From Dipteronia dyeriana (Eukaryota; Streptophyta; Magnoliopsida; Sapindales; Sapindaceae), in NCBI GenBank assembly GCA_032871835.1, contig CM065296.1, positions 9,000,001 to 9,064,000 on the forward strand: a stretch of 64,000 nucleotides of DNA, given 5' to 3'. The notes below the pieces were generated by a model. The model did no database searches and was not told the origin of the DNA. It saw only the letters and a list, made by a program, of their open reading frames with translations. This document shows positions 37,666 to 47,870 of this stretch, in pieces. Positions within the stretch are counted from its first letter, which is position 1, and every line of letters starts with the position of its first letter. The translations under genes were made by a program, and so were the position numbers.

Positions 37666-40600
37666 TCATTCCCCTCGATGTATACTTAATTTGCTCTCTG
37701 GTAGGCCTTTTGTTAAAGGATCTGTAATATTTTCCTTTGACTTTACATAGTCAATGGATATAACTCCATTTGAGAGCAATTGTTTAATTGTATTATGCCT
37801 ACGCCTGATATGTCTTAATTTTCCATTGTATACACTACTTTTGGCTCTTACTTGGGATGCCATACTATCACAATGTATACATATTGTTGTTACAAGCTTA
37901 GGCCATACTGGAATGTCCTCAAGGAAATTTCTTAGCCATTCTGCTTCTTCAACAGCTTTATCCAAGGCTATGAATTCTGATTCTATTGTAGATATTGATA
38001 TACACGTCTGCTTGGAGGACTTCCATGAGACTGCGGCCCCACCTAAAGTGAAAACATATCCACTAGTTGATTTAGTTTATGTGCTATCTGAAATCCAATT
38101 AGCATCACTAAATCCTTCTAATACTGGTGGATATTTTGTATAGTGCAATCCATAAACTAAGGTGTATTTTAAATATCTTAACACCCTGATTAGTGCTTCC
38201 CAGTGATCATATCCAGGATTGCTTGTGTATCTACTAAGTCTACTTACTGCATAAGCAATATCTGGTCTAGTAGAGTTCATCAAATACATCAAGCTACCAA
38301 TGATCTGAGAATATTCCAATTCACTAATTGCTTATCCCATGTGTTTATGTAATTTGCGATTTGCATCAAATGGAGTTACCATAAGTTTGCAATCAATTTG
38401 ATCAAACCTTGTTAATATCTTTTCCACATAATGAGATTGAGTAAGGATATATCCTTTATTATTTCCTTTGATTTGAATTCCTAAAATGACATTGGCTTGA
38501 CCTAAGTCTTTCATGTCAAAATTTGAATTTAACATCTTTTTGGTAGAATTTATCACATCTTTACTTGTTCCCATAATTAACATGTCATCAATATATAAGC
38601 AGACAAGTACACAAGAATTTCTCATATTCTTGATGTAAACACATTTATCACACTCATTGAATTTAAAACCATATGTTAGCATTGTATGATCAAACTTTTC
38701 AAGCCACTGTTTTGGTGCTTGTTTGATCCCATACAAGGACTTACCAAGTCTACAAACTTTGTTTTCTTGACCTTTTACCACAAAGCCTTCTGGTTGTTCC
38801 ATATATATCTCTTCATCTAATTTCCCATTTAAAAATGTTGTTTTCACATCCATCTGGCAGCTATTGGAATTAGCATCCTAATAGATGTTATTCTTGATAC
38901 AGGAGAATAAGTGTCGAAATAATCCAACCCTTCCTTTTGTCGATACCCTTTAGCAACCAAACGTGCCTTATATTTTTCTATTGTACCGTCGGCTTTTAGT
39001 TTCCTTTCAAAAATCCATTTATAGCCTATTGGTTTATTGTCTGGTGGTAAGTCAACAAACTCCCATGTATGGTTGTGTAAAATGGATTGGACTTCACTGT
39101 TAATTACTTCCTTCCATAAATGAGCCTCAGGTGAAGTCATTGCTTCTTTATAGGTTTGTGGTTTTGCTTCTGTCAAGTAGCTAACAAAATCTGGACCAAA
39201 ATTCTTTTGAATTTTCATCATATTTCCTCTTCTTGGTTCCAAGTTATGTTCTTGTATGCCTGAAGTGGAAGGTCCATCATGACTTTCATCACGTGTTCTT
39301 TTTCTGGTTGAACCAAACCGACTTCTTTGTAAGGAAAAATTTCCTCAAAAAATTCAACATCTACAGATTCAATAATAGTGTTGACATGTATATCAAATAC
39401 CTCATATTTAATAACCAAAAACATGTATGTTGCACTTGTGTTTGCAAATCTTATGAAAACACAGTCAACCGTTTTAGGCTCTAGTTTAGTTCTTTTAGGT
39501 AAAGGAACTTGAACTTTTGTAAGGCAACCCCACACTTTAAGGGTCTTGTAAGTTGGCATCCGTCTTTTCCACACTTCATAAGGAGATTTATTCGTCTTCT
39601 TATGTGGAAATTTATTCAAAATGTGATTTGCAGTAAGTAAGGCTTCACCCCACAGATTATGTGGAAGCCAATAACTATTTAACATATGATTAATCGTATC
39701 TTTAAAAGTTCTATTTTTTCTCTTTGATACACCATTTTATTGTGGTGTATACGGTGCAGTTGTTTGATGAATAATTCCATGTTTTGCACAAAATTCAAAA
39801 AACGCAGTGGACTCATATTCACCACCTCCATCTGATGTAAGTGCCTTGATTTTTCTTTCAAGTTGATTTTCAACTTCTGCCTTGTATGTCTTAAACATTT
39901 CTAAGGCTTCATCTTTGCTATGAATTAAATAAACGTAGCAAAATTTACTGCAATCATCAATGAATGATATATGATATTTTTTTCCACTATGTGTTGGTAA
40001 TGATTTAAAATCACAAAGATCACTATGAATTAATTCAAGTAATTCATTTGACCTTCCAAGAACAGATTTAAAACTTTGCCCAGCAAATTTTGATTCTGTA
40101 CATATTTCACATTTATAAGTGAAATCTATATTAAATTTTGGCAATAAACCCAAATTTATCATCCTATATTCCTATGCAACGATCGGAAATTTACATGTCC
40201 TAACCTTGTATGCCAAATATTTGAAGACTCAACAAAGTAAACGGAAACCTAATTCATTTTATTAATAGCATCGGTAACCATTACATTGAGTTTAAATAGG
40301 CCATCTGCCAAGTAACCCCTTCCCACAAACATTCCAGCTTTGGTTAATACAAACTTATCAGATTCAAATACAAGTTTGAACCCCTTGTTACTAAGGAGAG
40401 GGTCGGATACTAGATTTTTCCTAATATCAGGTACATGAAGGACATCTAAAAGAGTCAGGACTTTTCCATAAGTAAACTTCAATTTTACATTTCTTTTGCC
40501 TTCCACAATTGATGCAGAAACATTTCTCATGTAAAGTTTTTCTCCACCAGCAATTTGATTGTACTCAGAGAATAAATTTTTATTACTGCAGATGTGTCGG

Positions 40601-41514
40601 GTGGCACCTGTATCTATCCACCAGCCTTTGACATCTGAAACTATATTTGTCTCGAAAACAATTGTAGCAAGATACTCATCAGATTCAGCAACATTTGCCT
40701 GGTTGTTTTGAGAATTCTGGTCCTTCTTATGGCGGCAGTCTTGTGCCCTGTGTCCAGCCTTCCCGCAGACCCAACAACATCCTTTGATTTTCTTGAAATC
40801 CTTGCCTTTTGGCGCATGATTGTTGACAGGTTTCTTGGCACCTTTATTTCCTTTATTTTTCTGAAAATATTCTTTTTCCCTTCAATAAGATTGGCTTTGG
40901 ATTATGTGACAGGAACTTCCTTCTTGTCACCTGCCCTGTGATCTTCTTCAACACGAAGCCTCAAAATCAAGCCTTCCATTGACATTTCTCGACGATTGTA
41001 CTTCAAGTAGATTTTGAAATCATTCCACGATGGAGGCAATTTTTCAATAATTGCTCCAACTTGGAAGTGTTCATTGATTGAACATCCTTCAGCACTTGAT
41101 CACAGATTTTGCATCAACCATGACAAACTTGAAAAACTTACCAATTACAAATTTCTTTGAACCGGCATCTTCTGTTTTGTATTTCTTCTCAAGTGACTCC
41201 CATACTTCCTTGACAGTTTTGCAAGCAGAATATATGTCATATAGATTGTCATCCAGACGATTCAGTATGTAATTCCTACCTAGGAAATCAGCCTGCTTCC
41301 AAGCATCAAGTGTCATCGTTGATTCTTTCGTTGGATTTTTAGCCATCTTAGGAGCATTTTCTCTAACCACATGTGCCAAATTCATGGTTGTCAAGTAAAA
41401 CAACATATTTTGTTGCCATCTCTTGAAGTCAATTCCCTTGAACTTCTCAGGCTTCTCATCGTTGGAATTCTTTACAATTCCACTAACGGCTACTGATGAT
41501 TGTGAATCAGCCAT
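37666..41514 (-). pseudogene. copia gag-pol, inactivated
   Basis: Read from right to left. Gag begins at the ATG at 41514 (PEKFKGIDFKRWQQ region). A CCHC knuckle [14 protein letters not shown] lies near 40770-40735, and the protease WIDTGA motif near 40605. Integrase follows (HSDLCDF, then SDGGGEYES), the reverse transcriptase with YIDDM near 38595, and the RNase H end to about 37666. Breaks: gag is closed by stops near 41089; an in-frame stop stands just before NGV in integrase (about 39738), and the following catalytic Glu position reads Lys (VSKRKNRT). A deletion and frameshift removes residues before QMDVKT-like sequence in RT near 38850, and stops occur near 38330 and 38075. The element cannot encode its own mobility. 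Confidence 0.9.
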
Positions 41515-41533
41515 ATGAATACTGTCTTTAGAT
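41515..41533 (-). other. 19-nt copia leader complementary to its own LTR
   Basis: Only 19 nt separate the 5' LTR from the gag ATG. They read, on the minus strand, AT then CTAAAGACAGTATT then CAT. The 14-mer is the exact reverse complement of element-sense sequence inside the 3' LTR (window 36653-36666), and 12 of it matches in the 5' LTR (41855-41866). No standard tRNA-iMet primer site is present. It occupies the position of the primer-binding site. Confidence 0.8.
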
Positions 41534-42258
41534 TGTTGGAAATACAATCAACAACAATGTGTGAGAAGAAGAAAAATATATGTACAGTAACTTTTATTTA
41601 AATAAATAAATAAAAAGTAATGTACAACACTTTAACAATATAATTGAAATAGTGTTTTTTAATATAAAAACAATATATATGAAATACTGGTTTTCTATAT
41701 CTACTGGAAAAAAAACTATACTATATATACAAAAAAAAAATTAAAGAAAAAACCAGTAAAACCAAATTTCATAATACTGTAGAAAAGAAACAAAAAATAC
41801 TAACTTGTATCTGCAATTGTTGAATGAAGATAGAGGCTTGCGTTGAACAATATCCTAAAGACAGTAATTCACCCATTCACTATGCTTGAAGACCAATAGG
41901 TGACTGCCTCTCAGGATACAACTATATGTGTTCAAAATTGCAGCACAAAATTTCAAACCCTGACGAACAATATATTTTTCTCTCAGTACAATATGAATGC
42001 AGTATGAATGAAAGAAAAGTTGAAATCAAATTGTCTCTGCAAACTTGACTCACTTGTCCTATTTATAAACCCATATATACTTTTTTTGTAAAGACACAAA
42101 TGTTGTAGAATTGAGTCTGTTAAAAAAATGACATAAAAAATAAAATAAAACAAAAAGACAGAATTGTGTCGATTAATAAAAAAGGAACGGACACCATTGT
42201 TTATAACTGATCGTGTTTAAAATTAAAAAATTCAATTTTAAATCAAACTTCTTCAACA
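41534..42258 (-). repeat. 5' LTR of the copia element
   Basis: A 725-bp LTR, TG...CA. On the minus strand a TATAAATAG box lies at about 42059-42067, so transcription should begin near 42030. By eye it differs from the 3' LTR at a few percent of positions plus small indels. That suggests a fairly old insertion; no date is computed. Confidence 0.92.
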
Positions 42259-42449
42259 GTTTAACCACTTAAAAAAATCATGATTCATATTCATTAAGTT
42301 CTAAATGGAATGGAAAAAACAAACGAGAGTATCCATGAACATAAGATTTTCTCGCACGTTAGAGATTGGAACCAATTTCCTACCAATAATTTGCCATCCA
42401 AGTGGCGATATAAAGTGGCAACTTAGTTACCACACTATGGCTCCCCAAT

Positions 42450-43188
42450 AGGGATGCACATTAATCCCCGGGACCCCAAATCCCCGCACCCCATCCTCAT
42501 TTGGAGATTTTTTTTTTTGAAAAAATGGGGAAATTGAGGGGGGGGAGGGATGGGGATGATTTTCATTCCCAATTTAAAATGGAAATGGGGATGGGGGGAC
42601 CCCTCCCCATCCCCATTTTCCTATTCCCCCCATAATAAAATTGAAATGGGGATGGGGATGGGGATGGAGATCCTCATTTCCCCATTTCCCCCAAAAGTAT
42701 ATAAATATAATTATAATATATATTTGAATTATTTGAAACATTTTATATTGAATTTGTAATGTATTGTTACTTTTTATTTGTAATGAAAGATTTGTTTTTT
42801 TTTAATTTAATTTAATTTATAATTTTCAATTAAATAGGAAAATGAAAAAATGAGGGACCGAAGATATGAGAAAACAGGAAAAAAAAACTGGTAAAATTGA
42901 GAACTGGGGAATTTGGGATGGGGATGGGGATGGGGATGGGAATGGGGGGACCTCCCCTAAACATCCACATCCCCATCTCCATTTTCCCAAATGAAAAAAT
43001 GAGGAAGGATGAGGGAAGGGTCTAGGAAATGAGGATGAGGATGAGGATGGGGATGGGGATGGGGATGGGGATGGGAATGGGGATGGGAATGGAAAATGAG
43101 GATGAGGATGGGGATAGGAATGGGAATGGGAATAGGAATGGGGATGGGAAAACCTATATCCATCCTCATTCCCTAAACATGCATCCCT
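42450..43188. mobile_element. Probable hAT-like non-autonomous element with GGGGAT repeats
   Basis: The ends are inverted: AGGGATGCA (42450-42458) and TGCATCCCT (43180-43188). Both arms hold long runs of GGGGAT/GGAAT units and their complement: CCCCATCC at 42478-42500, GGGGATGG at 42580-42670, and a large array at 42910-43160. The centre is plain AT-rich sequence. Plant hAT-derived elements with such GGGGAT-rich ends are common. A convincing 8-bp target duplication is not seen, so the superfamily is an inference. It ends 208 bp before the GLB3 start codon. Confidence 0.55.
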
Positions 43189-43396
43189 CCCTTCTATGAA
43201 TTAAAAACCCACCAAGAGTAGTGGTGGGCCACCACCGGACCACAGTTTTGGCAAAAAAGCGTAAAAAGCACGCGATTACCACGAGCCCTCCATATATTCT
43301 CCACGCGCTCTCTCCTCCTTCGTACGCCATCTGAACACCACGCAGTCACGCACCACCAGCTACAGAGAAAACACACAAAAAAAAAAAAAACCAAAA

Positions 43397-45114
43397 ATGC
43401 AATCTTTGCAAGAGAAAGCGTCCGAGTGGAGCGGAGTCAACCAGGCCGACGCGTTCGCCATTGACACCACCAATTTGTTTCAGAAACTCGGCCTCCAAAC
43501 CTTCATCAACCTCTCCACCAATTTCTATAACAGGTACGGACGTATATATATATATATATTAGTTTATATTATTGTAAAATGACAGACCTTGACTTTGGAG
43601 TGTGTTATATGGATTTTTTTTTATTTTTTTTTTGGGTGAATTGTAGGGTTTATGAGGACGAAGAAGTGTGGTTCAAGTCAATTTTCGTGAATTCGAAAAA
43701 AGAAGAAGCGATTCAGAATCAGTATGAGTTTTTTGTTCAGCGAATGGGAGGTCCTCCTCTGTATTCTCAGAGGAAAGGTTTGCAACTTCACTCTATTTTA
43801 ATATAACATCAATTTAATAGTGTTAACATGTTATTTTGTTATTGAATAATTTTATGTGCTTATAAGTTGTAACGAATAATTATTAATTATGCATAGAAAT
43901 AAGCTTAGGAGAAGTAAAATTTTGACTCTTTTGTGTAACACATGCTTGATATATGTTTGTTATTGCTTTTGAATTTCTGGGTATCGAAGCTTGTATGTTT
44001 TTGAAAACATGTTTGTTATTGGTTTGTATTTATGAGTTTCAAAGCTTGTACGTTTTATTGCTGATTACTGTGGACTTTTGTGGCCTGTATGAGTATTGTC
44101 GGACATAATTTTTTTTTTCCTAGAACTTGATTCTTTACTTGTTTATAAAGATTGATCATTTTGCTTGTAATTGGAATCTCATTTTGTGCTCATGTTTAGC
44201 TTACTGCTTCGAATTCGTAATCTGCTCCTCTAAGCAAATTCGTAGTAAATTAAACTGACCAACTCACACTAGAATCTATACAGTCTGTTTTTGGCATTGT
44301 CAGTTATTCTTTCTTGGACTTTGTCTGCCACAACAAGTCCAAGGCCAACAATAACTTCAGCTCATGCTGCACCACATGCCCTTTTATTGGGAAATTTTGT
44401 GACTTTAATAGTGTTATATTGTGTGTACTTGTATGATGTGTTTGAACATCCTGGAATTAGAGCTTTTAGGTGGGAATTGAGTGGGGATAGAGACGTCAAG
44501 TCATAAGCTTTTTGAAGATGAGAAATCATATGGTATCCAATTCCAATTCTATGGGCCAATTTCATGCCTGCAAATGAAAACCTTACAATGGTTTTATTGT
44601 CAGTATTATAAGGTCGGAATTTATCCATTTTTTTTTTCCTATATAGAATAGATCTTTTGGTGTACTAGTTGGCAGTTGCGATTCATTTGCAATGCATGAC
44701 AGACTTAATACAATGAGATTGCTTTCTTTGAATCTGTTTATCTTGATTCTTGGCAGGCCATCCTGCACTAATTGGACGTCACCGACCATTCCCTGTCACT
44801 CATGAAGCTGCAGAGAGATGGTTGCATCACATGCAAAAGGCATTGGACAGCACCCCGGATATTGATGCCGACTCAAAACTCAAAATGATTATTTTTTTCA
44901 GGCACAACGATCTTCCCAAACTTCTTTTTCACATTAACTGTAACCTATGCTATTATTTGTTGTTTCTCTTGTTCAAGCCATTGATTGATTTTGCATATAT
45001 CCTGTGTTTTTCAGGCACACCGCGTTCTTTCTTGTGGCTGGTGACCAGTTAAAGAGTCAAAACCAGCAACCTCCGTGCAAGCATGAAGCCAGCAGCAAAC
45101 CAGCTGCAGTGTGA
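43397..45114 (+). CDS. GLB3: Truncated (2-on-2) hemoglobin GLB3
   Basis: Four exons: 43397-43533, 43647-43777, 44757-44901, 45015-45114, together 513 nt, 170 residues. The protein closely follows Arabidopsis GLB3 (At4g32690, about 175 residues), a class 3 non-symbiotic hemoglobin of bacterial truncated-Hb ancestry that binds O2, CO and NO. Landmarks: [15 protein letters not shown] with Tyr44 at the B10 position, [16 protein letters not shown], and IGRHRPF with the likely proximal heme His at 98, then [10 protein letters not shown]. The C-terminal tail holds a short Cys/His/Lys-rich stretch as in homologues. The third intron starts with GC rather than GT (44902-44903) and ends AG; the exon join RHTAFF matches the homologue exactly. 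The GGGGAT-rich element lies directly in its promoter. Confidence 0.95.
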
Positions 45115-46447
45115 AACTATTAACACAATTGTCTAATCTCTAGTTTGTCATTGAACCTTATAACATTGTACTGATGAAAAATGAAATTTCCTCACACTTT
45201 CATCAATAAATCTGAATTTCTTGAATTCAATTGCTCATGTTTCCATGTCAAATTTTTTGAGCTCTCTTCATGTTTCCTACCTACCTTCCTTGAAGTGGCT
45301 GTTGGTTGGGACACTAGTAGTTAACACATCCCTTTTAAGTTGCAACCACACAAGTGTGACCCGACTTTTATTATATTTCGAGTCATTATCTAATTACTTG
45401 ACTGATATATATATATATATATGAATAATTATCTGGTATATACGGGTAGGTCTAAAAAAATAAGGATTCATAATTGCGTACATAATACATGATAAGAATA
45501 TTATTGAATGAACATATGGACATAATGATAAGAAAAATCTTATCAATAACAGTGAGTTTGAATGTCAATGAGACCACCCTGGACATCACATGTGTTTGAA
45601 TAACGGAATGAAATCACCACCACCACCAACGGAAACAAATAGAGCAGAATTTAATTATCATAAAAAATGATGGGCCAGTAAGTAACACCAATTATTGCCA
45701 TTCCACAATTATTCAACTCCGTGAATCATTGCCGACTGCTCTGCAACATTTTTGATACCAAAATTGTCTTGATTTTATTTTTTCGTTTGTTAATACTCCA
45801 GCTTTTAAGGTTGCAAATATATATAAAGAAAAAAGGAGCAATTATCAATACTACTCCGAGATGCTCTTTGCTTTTAATCATGTTGTTTTCCACTAGTGAA
45901 TGGTAAAAATGTCAAGTGAAAAAGTGGGCATGATGAGGCCTCTACTGCGAGCATCTTCATCTACTTATAAGTTATAACACAAATAAACACTAAAAGTTGG
46001 TTAACAATCAAATTTTTCTGTCATGTTTACTTGTCATTGGTATCATAAAACTAAAGTCCAAAACCATACCCAGAAAGGAATTATTCATTCTAGGACTTTG
46101 TAAAATCAAGAACATGACATGCATGATCAATATCGATACTTTTATCGAAATTGATACATACTTGTTTGATGACAAGACATAAAAGTTTTTATTCCGTTAA
46201 TTAACAGCAAAATCATTCAAATCAAAATAGATTTCAAACTTACGATTTAGAAGCAGCAAACAGTCATTAAAGGACAGCAAAAGACTGAAAATTTTGAAAT
46301 CTATTCAATTATACTGGAGAGAGGGAGAGAGAGAACAAGAAAGTAATAACATTCTATATAACAACTTGATTGACAAGGACTATGAGATCAAAACCGAAAG
46401 ATGAAATGCAATGTCATATCAGCAAACATTGCTTGACAAACTTTCAT
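45115..46447. other. GLB3 3' flank and spacer
   Basis: A probable GLB3 polyadenylation zone (AATAAA at 45205-45210) is followed by AT-rich spacer with an (AT)n run at about 45407-45422. No coding sequence is supported. The short frames at 45721-45906 and 45997-46182 are not recognised. Confidence 0.6.
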
Positions 46448-46744
46448 TTAACAATCCATTAAATTGTTTGGCAAGATCCTTGAAGGATTAGCATACCGGG
46501 CCGAGAAAGATCGGTAGACATTATCCGGCTCTGCCCACCCCATTCCATGATCAAAATTCTGTGAATAATCATAAGGATCATAAGAGGCTTTCCATGTACC
46601 AGTTGATAGAAAAACTTTCTTCTTTTCTCTCTTGATGAATTTGTTCCAAATCATTCTCCATCTCGAACTAGAATTATTCTGGCTGTTACGCTGTCCCAAC
46701 TGGATCGTTTTCATGCTCGAGCTCCTCCACATTTTGATCCCCAT
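46448..46744 (-). CDS. Small conserved plant protein, function unknown
   Basis: A single exon of 98 residues. The N half is Ser/Asn/Gln-rich; then RWRMIWNKFIKREKKK gives a basic patch. The C half holds YDPYDYSQNFDHGMGW, EPDNVYRSFSARYANPSRI. This YSQNFD...PDN...SFSAR(Y/F)A.PSRI pattern recurs in small unnamed proteins of many plants, as I recall, which supports a real gene. There is no signal peptide or membrane segment. A possible second start is at Met5. The two flanking spacers are each over 1 kb, so it is a stand-alone gene. Confidence 0.72.
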   Translation of the reverse strand: MGIKMWRSSSMKTIQLGQRNSQNNSSSRWRMIWNKFIKREKKKVFLSTGTWKASYDPYDYSQNFDHGMGWAEPDNVYRSFSARYANPSRILPNNLMDC

Positions 46745-47870
46745 TTGCTGCTATACAGTATACACACACAGATATTTATACAGAGTATATATTACTCTAC
46801 AGAGAGTCTTGTCACTTGTGTTTTATGCAAATGCATGTGAGACATGACACTTTTTATGATGTGTTGTTGTATACAGTAGCTTTAATGCAAATGAACTTGG
46901 CTTGGGTTGGAATGAGAAGCAAAAAAGGTATGGGAAATATTTCAAAAACAGAAATTGACACTAATTGACAGTAGACATTGAAGCAAGGATGATGAATTCT
47001 GATTCTAAATAAGGTACAAAGGGTCCATGGCAGCCAACTGTTGCCTAAAATACTTTAATGGTCAAATTGAAGACAGCCGAAAGGGTCTTACTTTGCAGGC
47101 GCCGCGTGAGGGAAATACATTTGGTTACATCGGAATATACACTATTCTTTTATAAAATAAAAATAAAGAGTTTTGAAAAAACAATATATAATTTAATATT
47201 CAGATAGTCAGATTGGTTACATTGACTATTTGAATATATTCCAAGTGTGGAATTGTAAAATACTAATAATAATAATAATAATAGTTAGAAGAGAAGAAAA
47301 GGAGTACATACTTAGAGAGTTAGAGATATCATTGTCAATAATGTCTTCTCATTTTAAAAATAAAAAGGTAGGCAGAAAAGCTTATGATATAATAAATTGT
47401 TCAAATAAATAAAATATGGATAAGATCATAGTAAGTGTGACAAGTTTGAAGATACATTCATATTAAACGATTGAAATTGGAGAACTTCTAGGACGGAATA
47501 GTCATAATTGACACACCATGCCAAGGATTCATCACCTCAAGACATGTTATATGGCCATTTGTACTTCAATCGAAGATTCATCCACTCAAAACATGTCACG
47601 TCTTTAAAACCGGACTACGTATTCACTGAAATACTGTTAGAGAATGTGTTCCTAATTCAGCACCTGTGAACAAGTTCATTAAAAAAAATAAGATGAAAAG
47701 AGAGAGATATTGTATTAGTAAAACAACTGCTGCCTGAAGGGCTACAACAAATACAACAGCAAAATTTCTTCAGGCTAGAATGGAGATAGTTGGACAATGC
47801 ATTGCCAAGATAAATACAAAAATTTCACATACTATAATAGAGTTACTAAGCGAGAGCAGAGCTTAAATTA
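46745..47870. other. Spacer between the small protein gene and the DUF630/DUF632 gene
   Basis: The left part is the promoter of the minus-strand small protein gene; the right part is the 3' flank of the DUF630/DUF632 gene. It contains an (AAT)n run at about 47264-47282. No coding sequence is recognised. Confidence 0.6.

Larger units (their letters stand above)
28511..42258 (-). mobile_element. Ty1/copia LTR retrotransposon, minus strand, split by a MULE
   Basis: Two near-identical LTRs, starting TGTTG and ending CAACA, bound an internal region coding gag-protease-integrase-RT-RNase H on the minus strand. The 5' LTR is 41534-42258 (725 bp). The 3' LTR is 28511-37055 and holds the 7810-bp MULE. 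Without the MULE and its target copy the 3' LTR is also about 726 bp. The flanks GTTTG (28506-28510) and GTTTA (42259-42263) match at four of five bases, as expected for an old 5-bp target duplication. A polypurine tract (TGTGGGGTAT on the minus strand, 37056-37065) abuts the 3' LTR. The usual TGGTATCAGAGC primer site after the 5' LTR is absent. The element is coding-dead. Confidence 0.93.

Noticed and set aside
42540..43169. Array of GGGGAT units resembling a CRISPR or minisatellite gene
   Set aside because: There are no spacers or regular repeats, and the His/Pro dipeptide frame is low complexity. It fits a transposon arm better.
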